Shown here: in pieces, positions 25,923 through 35,918 of the stretch | Position numbering within the stretch: the first letter of the stretch is position 1 | Layout of the letters: every line of letters starts with the position of its first letter | From: Flavobacteriaceae bacterium MAR_2010_72 | GTDB taxonomy: Bacteria > Bacteroidota > Bacteroidia > Flavobacteriales > Flavobacteriaceae | Reading direction: 5' to 3' | NCBI GenBank assembly: GCA_003550275.1 | Contig: QXCW01000002.1 | Location: 1,488,001 to 1,552,000, forward strand | Length of the DNA: 64,000 nt | Translations under genes and position numbers: made by a program | The notes under the pieces: generated by a model | What the model saw: only the letters and a program-made list of their open reading frames with translations | Databases searched by the model: none | What the model was told of the DNA's origin: nothing

Positions 25923-27590
25923 TTAAGTGTATTTGCGCTTTCTTATGTAATTGAACACAAAACCAAATAAGGCCAATAAGGCTAGGGGTAATGCGATATT
26001 TATGAGTTGCCAGCGGGCTTTCTCGGTTTCTGTTTTTTGACTGTCCAAAAACGCAATTGCTATTTCTTTGGTTCTAATGTTTATAAGTCCGTCATCATTT
26101 AAAAGGTAATTTACGGCATTTTCCAAAAATTCCTTGTTGCCAAAACGTTGGCCTGTCCAACGGTCGAAGCCCAGTTCTTGAGGCTGTCCTCTAACAACAT
26201 CATTTTTGATGATATCACCGTCGGCAATTACAATTATCTTGGTCGGTATACTTGTGTTTTTTTCTTCGAAAACTTCAAAGGGTTTGATCCGGTTGTTATA
26301 TACCGATGTAAATTTACCTTCTAATAAAACTGCTAGGGTTTGTGATCCTTTGTTGAATAATTCTGGGTTGGGGTCTTGTGTCACGATATCCAAGCTAATA
26401 TCTTTTGGCACACCTTCTAGTTTGGATAGTTGCGAACTGCGTAATAATACCGTTTTTTCAACCTCATTTTTAAGGGTGTCGATTTGACTGCTAAAATCGA
26501 ATTTTATGAGATTGAGATTATTGGTAATTGGGTGGTTGGGATTACTAGCTGCCAATGGCGAATACGGCCATTGAATGGGTTGGAACTGTGCATTACTGCC
26601 TTCGCCAATAGCTAGAGTAATTGGCGCAGAATACAGGTCGGCAACAATAACAGGATTGATCCTTAAACCGTATTTAAAGAAAAAGTCATTCAAGTTTAAA
26701 TCGCGCATAATGGCAACCGCACGTCCCGAATCATTCATTAAACTGTCCTTATCCATGATAACCGACTCGGTAAGCCATAAACTTTTCCCACCGTTCATGG
26801 TAAATTGATCCAGTACCAATTTTTCTTCTTCGGTGAATGGAACACTTGGTTTTGCTGAAATGATCAAGTCATAGTTCTTGAGCTGCTCCAATACCCGCTG
26901 CGGATTATTGGTAACACTATCCAAGGTAAACGGCGCAATATTATAGTGTTCACGAATAGTCTTTAAAAAATCGGCAATATAACTATCGTTTAGTTGTCCA
27001 TTTCCCTTTAAAATAGCAATGGACTTGTTTTTAGTGCTGACCAATTTTTTAAAGCCTTCAGCAAAGGCATATTCCAGATGTTGAATGGAATTGGACACTA
27101 GTTCTTGTTCTGTGGCTCCAATTTTATTTTTAAGCAATGGTATGGTTACCGTTTGCTCATTGTAACTGGCCAAAGCCCAAGGAAACACTAGTTCTTGAGT
27201 TGATTTTCCACTTTCTTTGACGGTTACTTGAAACGGCTGCAGACCACGTTGGGATAGTTGTTGAATATTACGATCTCTGTTAGCTTCATCAGCTAAAGGA
27301 TCAATATAATTGATAATGATGTTAGGGTTGTAGAGTGAAAACTCTTCCAAAAGCTGCTGGGTTTCAGTTTTTAGTCGTCTAAATTCGGAAGGGAAATCAC
27401 CTTCCAAAAACACATCGACAATTAAGGGTGAGGCTACGCTATCTATGGTCTGTAAGGCTGCTTGGGACAGGGTATAACGATGATCTTGAGTGAGGTCAAA
27501 ACGCTTATAGATTTTACTGCCAATCACATTAATTATGACCAATGTCACTACAAGAACGAAAACCTTAATGCTCCTTGATCTAGTTTTCAT
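25923..27590 (-). CDS. gldG: Gliding motility ABC transporter component GldG
   Basis: The 555-residue membrane protein matches GldG: an N-terminal helix (VFVLVVTLVIINVIGSKIY), then QDHRYTLSQAALQTIDSV, an extracytoplasmic GldG/ABC-type region, and a C-terminal helix followed by a short basic tail (NYIRKRKYT). With GldF and the ATPase GldA it forms the ABC complex needed for gliding in several flavobacteria. I use the ATG at 27588-27590; a TTG two codons upstream is possible. It overlaps the 3' end of the intervening gene by 11 bp. Confidence 0.92.
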   Translation of the reverse strand: MKTRSRSIKVFVLVVTLVIINVIGSKIYKRFDLTQDHRYTLSQAALQTIDSVASPLIVDVFLEGDFPSEFRRLKTETQQLLEEFSLYNPNIIINYIDPLADEANRDRNIQQLSQRGLQPFQVTVKESGKSTQELVFPWALASYNEQTVTIPLLKNKIGATEQELVSNSIQHLEYAFAEGFKKLVSTKNKSIAILKGNGQLNDSYIADFLKTIREHYNIAPFTLDSVTNNPQRVLEQLKNYDLIISAKPSVPFTEEEKLVLDQFTMNGGKSLWLTESVIMDKDSLMNDSGRAVAIMRDLNLNDFFFKYGLRINPVIVADLYSAPITLAIGEGSNAQFQPIQWPYSPLAASNPNHPITNNLNLIKFDFSSQIDTLKNEVEKTVLLRSSQLSKLEGVPKDISLDIVTQDPNPELFNKGSQTLAVLLEGKFTSVYNNRIKPFEVFEEKNTSIPTKIIVIADGDIIKNDVVRGQPQELGFDRWTGQRFGNKEFLENAVNYLLNDDGLINIRTKEIAIAFLDSQKTETEKARWQLINIALPLALLALFGFVFNYIRKRKYT

Positions 27591-28074
27591 CGTCAAATTT
27601 TATGTCTTCATTATAGGTTTTAATTCTTGCCACTTTGTTGTCTTCAAAAATGAGTGTTATACATTCTTTTTTGGTGTTGAAGGCTCCAGGGAGGATTCCT
27701 AAACCGTAGTTCCAATAATCTGGATCATGATCTTTTTTCTCCTCATTCCAGCTTAACCATTCATAGTTGCCAAGTTGCTGTTGTATTTCAGATTTTGTCA
27801 ATCCAATCAGCGTATCCGATGTAATGATGTTTTTGGTCATTTCATAACGCAAGGCTGGTTTTTCCTTCCATGCATCAGCATTATAATATTTTTGGTGATG
27901 GTAACTACTGAACACATTTAACAAAGGAAAAAATAGGTAAAAATAGACTACTGGTGTAAGCACAAGTCCTACCAAAATACTTAACCACTTACGTTTGTCA
28001 ATAGTTCTCACAAACAAGAACAAGAGCACAAAAATGGCAATGTTAAAAATGACAAGTGCAGGTGTAATGACCAT
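27580..28074 (-). CDS. Membrane-anchored protein with BamE-like C-terminal segment
   Basis: The 164-residue protein has two N-terminal membrane helices (about residues 5-22 and 31-52). A soluble part includes TLIGLTKSEIQQQLGNYEW and ends with strands around CITLIFEDNKVARIKTY. The G-x-T-K-S-E-I-x-x-x-L-G element recalls the SmpA/OmlA (BamE) motif, but the match is short. It sits between gldF and gldG, 1 bp after gldF and overlapping gldG, so all three are co-transcribed. Function unknown. Confidence 0.75.
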   Translation of the reverse strand: MVITPALVIFNIAIFVLLFLFVRTIDKRKWLSILVGLVLTPVVYFYLFFPLLNVFSSYHHQKYYNADAWKEKPALRYEMTKNIITSDTLIGLTKSEIQQQLGNYEWLSWNEEKKDHDPDYWNYGLGILPGAFNTKKECITLIFEDNKVARIKTYNEDIKFDDEN

Positions 28075-28075
28075 A

Positions 28076-28798
28076 TTAGTGTTTTTTAATCTTTAATTGG
28101 GTTAATACTACAAATAGAATGGTTACACTTAAAAAATAAAGCAAATCCCTAGTGTCTAAAACACCGCGACTCATACTCTTATAATGCCATTCCATTCCCA
28201 ATTTTTCAATAGATAAGGCATTTCCAAAAATGTTATAATTGGATAGACCTTCAAATCCAAAATAAAATAGAAAACATAACAGCACTGCAATAATGAAGGC
28301 CACAATTTGATTATCAGTCAATATAGACGCAAAAATACCAATAGCGGTATAGGCCGATGCTAAAAACACCAAACCGAGGTAGGAACCCAGAATACTGCCA
28401 GTATCCAAATTTCCTTCAGGATTACCTAGCTTGTAAATGGTAAAGACATAGAGCAGGGTAGGTAACAAGGCCATCAAAACCAAGATCAGCGCACCTAAAT
28501 ATTTTCCGAGAACAATTTGTAAATGACTAATGGGCTTGGTCAGTAACAATTCTAAAGTCCCTTGTTTGGTCTCATCAGAAAAGCTACGCATAGTCACCGC
28601 TGGAATTAAAAATATAAAAATCCAAGGTGCCAACATGAAAAATGCAGAAAGATCAGCGAAGCCATTGTCAAGGATGTTAAAATCGCCCTTAAACACCCAC
28701 AAAAATAAACCGTTGAGCACTAAAAATACAGCAATCACCAAGTAGCCCATGGTAGAGGCGAAAAAACTATTGATCTCTTTTTTAAGAATTGAAAACAT
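28076..28798 (-). CDS. gldF: Gliding motility ABC transporter permease GldF
   Basis: The 240-residue protein has six predicted membrane helices of the ABC-2 permease type and the conserved loop MRSFSDETKQGTLELLLTKP. It begins MFSILKKEINSFFASTMGYL, as GldF proteins do. It works with GldG and GldA, the latter not in this window. It is the first gene of a three-gene operon. Confidence 0.92.
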   Translation of the reverse strand: MFSILKKEINSFFASTMGYLVIAVFLVLNGLFLWVFKGDFNILDNGFADLSAFFMLAPWIFIFLIPAVTMRSFSDETKQGTLELLLTKPISHLQIVLGKYLGALILVLMALLPTLLYVFTIYKLGNPEGNLDTGSILGSYLGLVFLASAYTAIGIFASILTDNQIVAFIIAVLLCFLFYFGFEGLSNYNIFGNALSIEKLGMEWHYKSMSRGVLDTRDLLYFLSVTILFVVLTQLKIKKH

Positions 28799-28840
28799 TA
28801 ATTTTATTTATACGTTAAATTGCTTTTCATTAATAAAACC

Positions 28841-29137
28841 TCATACCAATGTGGCAATTTTATCAACGCTCCATGCTTCAGCTGACGCACTAAACAAAGG
28901 TTTTGTCTTGGACCAAACACTTTTAAAAAGTTCAGATTGTCTGTAATTCTCCAAATCTGTTTCAGAATTCCAAAAACTATAAGTGAAAAATACAGTGGCA
29001 TCACTTTTATCTCGATATAATTCCAAAAATTCACAGCCTTTAAAATTTCTGATCTGCGTCTTATATGATTCAAAATTTGAAAGGAATTCTTCAACTTTTG
29101 AAGGCTTAAAACTCATTTTCACTAGACGTACAAACAT
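28841..29137 (-). CDS. Antibiotic biosynthesis monooxygenase (ABM) domain protein
   Basis: The 98-residue protein fits the dimeric ferredoxin-like ABM fold: MFVRLVKMSFKPSKVEEFLS, a central CEFLELYRDKSD, then FFTYSFWNSETDLENYRQSE. Such proteins are small mono-oxygenases or heme/quinone-binding proteins. The ATG at 29135-29137 gives a standard N-terminus; an upstream GTG at 29164 would add nine residues. Confidence 0.8.
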   Translation of the reverse strand: MFVRLVKMSFKPSKVEEFLSNFESYKTQIRNFKGCEFLELYRDKSDATVFFTYSFWNSETDLENYRQSELFKSVWSKTKPLFSASAEAWSVDKIATLV

Positions 29138-29176
29138 AAAGAAATTTTTACTTTCATTATTCACTTGATAGATTCA

Positions 29177-30013
29177 CTATATTTTATCAAAATTTACGGT
29201 TACCGTATCTCTCATTTTAAGACCCAATAGCGTAGATGCGCTTCCTACAGTGGCATTATCACTTTTGTAAATGGCGATCTCTAAATAATCAGATGAATTA
29301 AACACGACCATCCGTTTTCCTTCATCATAGCGCTTTTCTTCAGGAATATCAAAGTTAATAGCGTCACTGTATTTATTAAAGATTTCACTAAACTTATAAT
29401 TGCGAGCCGAAATCTCAAAGCCTCTTGTTTTTTGAATGGATTCAAAAAATTTGCGTTTAATATTAGTGATAACGTTTCCATAATTATCAATATAAATCAC
29501 GCTACCAATAATTTGTGTTTGTTCGTCATTAACAAAAGGAATGAGATTTTTAATTGGCTTAATCGTGTCAATCACTTTTCCTATAACTTCCAGTGTTCCC
29601 CCTCGCGCAATGTGGCAAGCTACTTTTACAAAAATATCCAAAACCGGAAAGCTCGTCGCAATTTTATCATGGATGTTGATCTCAACAATCTTTTCGGGTG
29701 CAATTTCAGCGCAGATCATGCTCATAATCCCGTTATTGGCACAAATAAAGTAGTGATCATCCAATTTTACCGCAATATGTTTGTTTTCGGGGTTGAGTTC
29801 AGAATCAATACCAATAACATGAATGGTTCCTTTAGGAAAACTCCGGTAAGCGTTTTGGATGATATAAGCTGCTTCTGGGACATTGAAGGGGGAAACAGAG
29901 TGCGAGATATCAACAATTTTTACTTCAGGGAGTTCGGTATAAATAGCGCCTTTTGTAGCACCAACAAAATGATCTTTCTCCCCAAAATCAGTAGTTAAAG
30001 TAATTATGGCCAT
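29177..30013 (-). CDS. SAM hydroxide adenosyltransferase (DUF62)
   Basis: The 278-residue protein begins MAIITLTTDFGEKDHFVG and has VDISHSV, GTIHVIGIDSE and FICANNGIMS, the DUF62 hallmarks. The family hydrolyses S-adenosylmethionine to adenosine and methionine; the fold is that of SAM fluorinase/chlorinase. Nothing suggests a halogenase, which would need an extra loop. It diverges from phoH. Confidence 0.9.
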   Translation of the reverse strand: MAIITLTTDFGEKDHFVGATKGAIYTELPEVKIVDISHSVSPFNVPEAAYIIQNAYRSFPKGTIHVIGIDSELNPENKHIAVKLDDHYFICANNGIMSMICAEIAPEKIVEINIHDKIATSFPVLDIFVKVACHIARGGTLEVIGKVIDTIKPIKNLIPFVNDEQTQIIGSVIYIDNYGNVITNIKRKFFESIQKTRGFEISARNYKFSEIFNKYSDAINFDIPEEKRYDEGKRMVVFNSSDYLEIAIYKSDNATVGSASTLLGLKMRDTVTVNFDKI

Positions 30014-30129
30014 GAACTAATTGTTGATAATTTTTTATCTATGTATGATTAAATTTATGTAGATTTCCTCTGTTAAAAACTATTGAAATTAAAACCTGAA
30101 CTTGATGGGTTCGAATAAACTTTTTCAAT

Positions 30130-30137
30130 TAGATTTG
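30130..30137 (+). promoter_or_regulatory. Putative -7 box for phoH
   Basis: TAGATTTG matches TAnnTTTG, 86 bp before the phoH start. A TTG occurs about 25 bp upstream, slightly far for a -33 element. Confidence 0.35.
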
Positions 30138-30222
30138 TAATATCAAGTTGAAAATGTTTCGTTTTAAATCATCACAAAACTAATAAAACAAAACAGATTA
30201 ATGTATTAAATCCTTACAGCTT

Positions 30223-31176
30223 TTGAATGAACTTATTATTGAATTAGAAGAAATTGCACCAAAAGAGTTTTTTGGAGCACAAAACGTCAATATTGAACTT
30301 CTTAAAACCCATTTCCCGAAATTAAAAATCGTTGCAAGAGGGACTAAAATAAAGGCCTATGGCGATGAAGATCAACTCGAGGAATTCGATCGCCGGATGA
30401 CCATGCTCATGGGACATTTTGGTAAATACAACAAGATTGATGAAAATGCCATTGAACGCGTACTTACTAGTGAAAGTAGCGCCGATTATACGACCTCTGA
30501 TAGAGGCGATGAAGTTATTGTCCATGGCGTTGGGGGTAAACTAATCAAAGCGCAAACCGTAAACCAGCGCCGTTTGGTGGAAAGTATCCGTTTAAATGAC
30601 ATGGTGTTTGCGATTGGTCCAGCTGGAACGGGTAAGACTTATACTGGTGTCGCTTTAGCTGTTAGAGCATTGAAAAATAAAGAGGTTAAACGCATCATAT
30701 TAACGCGTCCAGCAGTTGAAGCTGGCGAAAATTTAGGATTTCTTCCAGGTGATTTAAAAGAAAAGCTAGATCCTTACATGCAACCTTTATATGATGCGCT
30801 TCGGGATATGATTCCTGCTGAAAAATTAGCTGTGCTTATAGAAAATGGTACCATACAAATTGCTCCATTAGCTTTTATGCGCGGTCGTACGTTGGATCAT
30901 GCGTTTGTTATTTTAGATGAAGGTCAGAATACAACCCATAACCAAATGAAAATGTTCTTGACCCGTATGGGCAAAAACGCCAAATTCCTTCTTACAGGTG
31001 ATCCTGGGCAGATCGATTTACCAAGGCGTACCATATCAGGCCTAAAAGAAGCTTTGTTGATTTTGAAAAATGTCGAGGGCGTTGGTATGATCTTTTTGGA
31101 TGATAAGGATGTAATTCGTCATAAGTTGGTTAAAAAGGTTATTGAGGCTTATAAAAGTATAGAGAATAGAGAGTAG
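30223..31176 (+). CDS. phoH: PhoH-family ATPase
   Basis: The 317-residue protein has a short KH-like N-terminal region and a PhoH ATPase domain with Walker A GPAGTGKTYTG near residue 133 and Walker B-like FVILDEGQN. The start must be the TTG at 30223: the frame is closed by TAA eight codons upstream, no in-frame ATG precedes the conserved FFGAQNVNIELLK, and the ATG at 30227 is in another frame. PhoH proteins are thought to act on RNA; the cellular role is unclear. Confidence 0.92.
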   Translation: MNELIIELEEIAPKEFFGAQNVNIELLKTHFPKLKIVARGTKIKAYGDEDQLEEFDRRMTMLMGHFGKYNKIDENAIERVLTSESSADYTTSDRGDEVIVHGVGGKLIKAQTVNQRRLVESIRLNDMVFAIGPAGTGKTYTGVALAVRALKNKEVKRIILTRPAVEAGENLGFLPGDLKEKLDPYMQPLYDALRDMIPAEKLAVLIENGTIQIAPLAFMRGRTLDHAFVILDEGQNTTHNQMKMFLTRMGKNAKFLLTGDPGQIDLPRRTISGLKEALLILKNVEGVGMIFLDDKDVIRHKLVKKVIEAYKSIENRE

Positions 31177-31229
31177 TTGGTTTGCCGTCTTCAGTGGCAG
31201 CAAGCAGCACATCAAAATGTTGAGAATTC

Positions 31230-32195
31230 GTGATAAAGACTAAAAATACCATAATAGATACCAATTTCAATTTCCCTAAACAACAGAGTGTCTATAAAGG
31301 AAAAGTAAGGGAAGTCTACAATATCAATAACGACCTACTGGTCATGATTGCCACCGATCGGCTTTCGGCCTTTGATGTAGTCATGCCCAAAGGAATTCCA
31401 TACAAGGGGCAAATCCTTAACCAAATAGCAACCCAATTTATGGCACAAACCGAATATTTGGTACCCAATTGGTTGTTGGCAACACCCGACCCCAATGTGG
31501 CCGTAGGTCATTTGTGTGAGCCATTTAAGGTAGAAATGGTAATTAGAGGTTATCTATCTGGACATGCAGCGCGAGAATATAAAGCTGGTAAGCGCAGCTT
31601 ATGTGGTGTAGCGATGCCAGAAGGTATGAAGGAGAATGATAAGTTTCCACAACCTATTATCACGCCTGCAACCAAAGCCGAAATGGGAGCACATGATGAA
31701 GACATCTCACGGGAGAACATTTTAAAACGTGGCATTGTTTCAGAAGCTGATTATCTAGTACTTGAAGACTATACTCGAAAACTGTTCCAGCGCGGAACAG
31801 AAATTGCTCAATCTAGAGGATTGATTCTGGTCGATACCAAATATGAATTTGGAAAAACCAAGGAGGGTAAGATTGTCTTGATTGATGAGATTCACACGCC
31901 AGATTCCTCTCGTTATTTCTACGCAGATGGGTATGAGGAACGCCAAGATAAAGGTGAAGCCCAAAAGCAATTGTCTAAAGAGTTTGTGCGTCAATGGTTA
32001 ATAAGTAATAATTTTCAAGGACTTGAAGGGCAAACTGTTCCAGAGATGAGTGATACCTATATTGAAACCGTTAGCGAACGTTACATTGAACTTTATGAGA
32101 ATATTATGGGTGAGCCTTTTGTCAAGGCTGATGTGAGTGCAATTCAAACTAGAATTGAAAACAATGTCCTTGAATTTTTAAACAAACATTATTAA
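31230..32195 (+). CDS. purC: Phosphoribosylaminoimidazole-succinocarboxamide synthase
   Basis: The 321-residue SAICAR synthase condenses CAIR with aspartate in purine synthesis. Seen motifs are [44 protein letters not shown], and [20 protein letters not shown] near residue 213. The start is a GTG at 31230, as an in-frame TGA lies three codons before it and no ATG is near. It follows phoH by 53 bp and may be co-transcribed. Confidence 0.96.
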   Translation: MIKTKNTIIDTNFNFPKQQSVYKGKVREVYNINNDLLVMIATDRLSAFDVVMPKGIPYKGQILNQIATQFMAQTEYLVPNWLLATPDPNVAVGHLCEPFKVEMVIRGYLSGHAAREYKAGKRSLCGVAMPEGMKENDKFPQPIITPATKAEMGAHDEDISRENILKRGIVSEADYLVLEDYTRKLFQRGTEIAQSRGLILVDTKYEFGKTKEGKIVLIDEIHTPDSSRYFYADGYEERQDKGEAQKQLSKEFVRQWLISNNFQGLEGQTVPEMSDTYIETVSERYIELYENIMGEPFVKADVSAIQTRIENNVLEFLNKHY

Positions 32196-32218
32196 ATAAT
32201 AAGAACGAATTTCAAGAC

Positions 32219-33289
32219 TTACCCTCCAACAATCATCCTTGAATATTTTCCAAATATCCACTGAAATAACTTAACAACAATTCGACTGATTACAACGGCA
32301 GCAATAAGCAGTGTTAGTGATCCTAAAACTACCATGAATGGTTTTGCTTCGTCCCAACTCAAAAAGGGACTTAATAAGGGCAAGAGTGCATAGACCAAAA
32401 ATCCATGCATAAAATAGATGGAAAATGAATCGTTGGCAATATTATAAAACCATTTCGGTTGTCTCTGGTCTAATTGCTTAAAACCGAATATGACCAAAGC
32501 TGCCAATCCTAATTTTTGTATATAAAATAAGGATTCCCTTAACGAAATAAACCCTAGCAGGTCTATTTGTGCCTTATAGAAATAATAAAGTAAGCCAGAA
32601 GTTATAACAATGCAAATCCACAGAAATAAACGATGTCGTTTCACCCAATCCATCGTTTCATCCAAATAGCTTCCTGTAAACATTCCAAGGGCGTAAGCTC
32701 CTGTAAAATATATCATAGTTTCCAGTTTAAGGATATAATCCTGCGCCATTTGGATTCGTGAGACTACTAACGGAAGAAATACGATTAAAAAGAAAATGAT
32801 TCTGGTTGTTGTATTGGTTTTTAATACGTAGTCTAAAACAGGTGTTACGACATAAAGAAAAAGTAATACAGGAATATACCATAACACGAAACTTGCCTTG
32901 CCAAATATGAAATTAATAATTACCTCATTAACATAACCATAAAGTAAAAGTCCTTCCTCATGTTCAAATTTAAAAGCAGTGAATACCAATGTAAAAAAAA
33001 CGTAAGGCAAAAGGATAAATTTCAGCTTGCTTTTATAAAAGTTAAGTAATCCTCGAGGCGCTAATATCTTGGCGTATAATAGCCCTGAAATCAAAGCAAA
33101 GTAAAGTGTGCTATCATGAAAAAGTACTTCATTTATGATGATGATATGATGACTTTCATCATAGGTACCATAAGCACCATAAAACGCAGCACCAACGGCA
33201 TGGATCAATACAATCATGACTATGGCAAAGCCTCTAAAACTATGCAAATAGCCTAAAAACTCGGGTTTATGTAGAGGTTTGTTTAACAA
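32219..33289 (-). CDS. Membrane acyltransferase (acyltransferase 3 family)
   Basis: The 356-residue protein has about ten membrane helices and the family 3 N-terminal block YLHSFRGFAIVMIVLIHAVG, with the conserved arginine and histidine. Such enzymes O-acylate sugars or lipids in the envelope. The frame has no ATG before this block; a TTG at 33287-33289, closed by a TGA three codons further up, is the only sensible start. A second membrane acyltransferase lies 56 bp upstream on the same strand. Substrate unknown. Confidence 0.82.
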   Translation of the reverse strand: MLNKPLHKPEFLGYLHSFRGFAIVMIVLIHAVGAAFYGAYGTYDESHHIIIINEVLFHDSTLYFALISGLLYAKILAPRGLLNFYKSKLKFILLPYVFFTLVFTAFKFEHEEGLLLYGYVNEVIINFIFGKASFVLWYIPVLLFLYVVTPVLDYVLKTNTTTRIIFFLIVFLPLVVSRIQMAQDYILKLETMIYFTGAYALGMFTGSYLDETMDWVKRHRLFLWICIVITSGLLYYFYKAQIDLLGFISLRESLFYIQKLGLAALVIFGFKQLDQRQPKWFYNIANDSFSIYFMHGFLVYALLPLLSPFLSWDEAKPFMVVLGSLTLLIAAVVISRIVVKLFQWIFGKYSRMIVGG

Positions 33290-33345
33290 TGGGTATCAAT
33301 AGTAAGGTGCTAAAATAGCGCGATTTTGAATCATCAATCTAATTT

Positions 33346-34449
33346 TTAAGTGTCGGCTGGCGTTCGTTTTACCAGATGCAATAAACGACTTAAGTGTTTA
33401 TAAATAAAGGCATTGGTTCTTCCGCCATAAAACACAATAAGGCAGACGCATATCATAAAGGTTAAAGCTCCAAAAATAGCTTCCCATGGGTCTAAAGCTT
33501 TAGTAAAAAAACTGTTAAGGCCAACTCCTGTAAAACTTCCATAAATCACAATAAAGTGAACCACATATATGGATAAGGTTTTTTCTCCAACTTTGGTAAT
33601 GAGGGATCTGCGAAGATAATTTTCAAACGTATAAAACACCGCAAATAAAACCAACACATTACCTAATCGGGTAAACAAATAATTGTAATTGGCACTACGA
33701 TCAAAAAGCTCAATATCAAATATCACACGGAGTTTGTGCAAAGCAAATGAGGAATAATAAATAAGCAGGTAGCCAATCACAAAGAAGCCTGCAATAATAA
33801 GTTCCCTGAAGCGGTACTTCTTAAAATATCTAAAAAATATAGTGGCTATAAACCCACCATAAGCCATATAGCCAAACCACGGCAAAATGGTAAATACAGA
33901 ACCATTGGATTTGTTCATATAGTTAGCTATGAATCTAGGTACATGTTCAAGTGTTAGGTTTCGGTATAATGGTTCGGTTAAAAAACACATAAACCCAGCA
34001 ACAAAGAGCACAATGGCTAATAAGCCGCTGCGCTTATTTGTTAGAAGATAAAATCCGATAAGCATAATTAACGATAGACCAATACATTGTAGCACATCTA
34101 CCACTAAAATATAGGGATCAAAATACCCATCAAACCAACTTATTACATTGATACGTAATAAATACCCGATACCAATAAGCATAGCTCCGCGAATCAAGCC
34201 TTTTTTGATGCGTGGTTTATCATCACCTTTTTCATGGGCCTTGAGCAATAAATACAGAAACACCAATCCTGAAATTGTAAAAAATGTTGGTGCGGTAATT
34301 CCTCTAAAATAGTACCAAATGCTATAGGCAAGGTATTCATGACTTTTGTATATGGGCTTCAACATGGTGTCAATGAAATGACCCTGAAGCATCATTAAGA
34401 TGGCAAATGCCCTGACGGCATCTATAAAATATAAACGATTTGACTTCAA
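33346..34449 (-). CDS. Membrane acyltransferase, DUF1624/HGSNAT-like
   Basis: The 367-residue protein has about ten helices and opens RLYFIDAVRAFAILMMLQGH, with FRGITAPTFFTISGL, features of the heparan-alpha-glucosaminide N-acetyltransferase/DUF1624 branch. It probably acylates an envelope sugar or lipid. The only start that keeps the first helix is the TTG at 34447-34449; no in-frame ATG exists before the upstream TAA. It is paired with the downstream acyltransferase 3 gene. Confidence 0.78.
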   Translation of the reverse strand: MKSNRLYFIDAVRAFAILMMLQGHFIDTMLKPIYKSHEYLAYSIWYYFRGITAPTFFTISGLVFLYLLLKAHEKGDDKPRIKKGLIRGAMLIGIGYLLRINVISWFDGYFDPYILVVDVLQCIGLSLIMLIGFYLLTNKRSGLLAIVLFVAGFMCFLTEPLYRNLTLEHVPRFIANYMNKSNGSVFTILPWFGYMAYGGFIATIFFRYFKKYRFRELIIAGFFVIGYLLIYYSSFALHKLRVIFDIELFDRSANYNYLFTRLGNVLVLFAVFYTFENYLRRSLITKVGEKTLSIYVVHFIVIYGSFTGVGLNSFFTKALDPWEAIFGALTFMICVCLIVFYGGRTNAFIYKHLSRLLHLVKRTPADT

Positions 34450-34543
34450 TCCAATTGGTTTCTTGTGCTCAAATATAGCTTTAAAATTTTAATGCTGTAT
34501 CTCCTTTTAAATTATGTTAAAGTGATATATTAGTGCCTCGTAT

Positions 34544-35917
34544 ATGGAAACACTAGACCTTTTTTTCAAAACCTTTTCTGATCTTGCCTGGGGTTTGCCC
34601 TTACTAATCCTTCTTATTGGTGGTGGATTGTATCTATTGCTGCTCTCAAAATTTTTACCATTTCGCTTTTTTGGTCACGCCTTAAATGTATTACGAGGGA
34701 AGTATGATGACCCTAATGATCCTGGCGAAATCAGTCATTTTAAGGCCTTGACCACAGCTTTGTCATCAACCATAGGCATGGGAAATATTGCCGGGGTGGC
34801 CCTTGCGATTGCCGTTGGCGGACCTGGCGCTATGTTTTGGATGTGGGTGAGTGCTGTTGTAGGTATGTCGACCAAATTCTTCACCTGTACGTTGGCGATC
34901 ATGTATCGAGGGAAAGATTCCAATGGCGAACTCCAAGGCGGCCCCATGTATTTTATAAGGGAAGGTTTAGGAAAACGCTGGAAACCATTGGCTGTAGGAT
35001 TTAGCCTATTTGGAATGTTAGGCGCCTTACCCGTAGTAAATGTCAATCAGCTCAAACAAGCCATTAATGATATTATTCTAATTCCTAATGGGGTAGAAGT
35101 CAGTTTCAATACAAATTTAGTCATAGCAGCAGTTCTCGTTATTTTAACTACAATTGTAATTTTAGGAGGGTTAAAGCGTATCAGTAACATTGCGTCAAAG
35201 TTGGTGCCTTCTATGGTTCTACTTTATTTTATTTTGGTTCTTGTTATATTGATAATGCATATAGATGTGGTTCCAAAGTACTTCATGCTCATTTTTACTG
35301 ATGCCTTCGCTGCCAATAATTATCACGGTGATCCTTTTTTTGGTGGTGTATTGGGCGCATTGGTGTTATTAGGCATTAGAAGAGGTGCCTTTTCTAATGA
35401 AGCCGGTATTGGTACGGCTCCTATGGCACATGGTGCGGCCAAAACTGATGAGCCTGTTCGTGAAGGATTGGTCGCTATGCTTGGTCCAGCTATAGATACC
35501 TTGGTCGTATGCACGCTTACTGCTTTGGCAATTTTGGTGACAGGTGTATGGCAAACTACTTCAGACAATGGGGTGACCTTAACGGCTTCGGCCTTTGCCG
35601 ATGCCATGCCTGGATTTGGTCAATACCTTTTAATGATCTGTGTGTTCATCTTTAGTATTTCGTCTTTGTTTTCCTATTCGTATTATGGTACAAAATGCTT
35701 GTCATTTCTTATTGGGGCTAAACATAAACACTACTATAATTATTTTTATATCTTGAGTATTATTCTGGCAGCCACTACACCTTTTAGTATGATGATCAAT
35801 TTTATTGATGGGGTATTCGCACTTATGGCAATTCCAACGATGTTAGCTACTATTGTTATGGCACCTCGAGTTGTTAAAGAAATTAAAGCCTATCAACAAC
35901 GCTTAAAACAACCTTAA
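34544..35917 (+). CDS. Alanine/glycine:cation symporter (AGCS family)
   Basis: The 457-residue protein has about eleven helices and the AGCS signatures GGPGAMFWMW, GELQGGPMYFI and SNEAGIGTAPMAHGAAKTDEPVREGLVAM (split over residues 280-310). It takes up alanine, glycine or a similar substrate with sodium. DUF4212 follows after 1 bp, so it heads a transporter operon. Confidence 0.92.
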   Translation: METLDLFFKTFSDLAWGLPLLILLIGGGLYLLLLSKFLPFRFFGHALNVLRGKYDDPNDPGEISHFKALTTALSSTIGMGNIAGVALAIAVGGPGAMFWMWVSAVVGMSTKFFTCTLAIMYRGKDSNGELQGGPMYFIREGLGKRWKPLAVGFSLFGMLGALPVVNVNQLKQAINDIILIPNGVEVSFNTNLVIAAVLVILTTIVILGGLKRISNIASKLVPSMVLLYFILVLVILIMHIDVVPKYFMLIFTDAFAANNYHGDPFFGGVLGALVLLGIRRGAFSNEAGIGTAPMAHGAAKTDEPVREGLVAMLGPAIDTLVVCTLTALAILVTGVWQTTSDNGVTLTASAFADAMPGFGQYLLMICVFIFSISSLFSYSYYGTKCLSFLIGAKHKHYYNYFYILSIILAATTPFSMMINFIDGVFALMAIPTMLATIVMAPRVVKEIKAYQQRLKQP

Positions 35918-35918
35918 A

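Noticed and set aside
28804-29094. Second minus-strand frame over the ABM gene
   Set aside because: Composition and lack of motif show it is a shadow; the ABM frame has clear fold elements.
31177-31229. Short phoH-purC gap with CAGTGGCAGCAAGCAGC-like sequence
   Set aside because: Resembles degenerate intergenic repeats of flavobacteria, but only one copy is present, so no repeat can be claimed.
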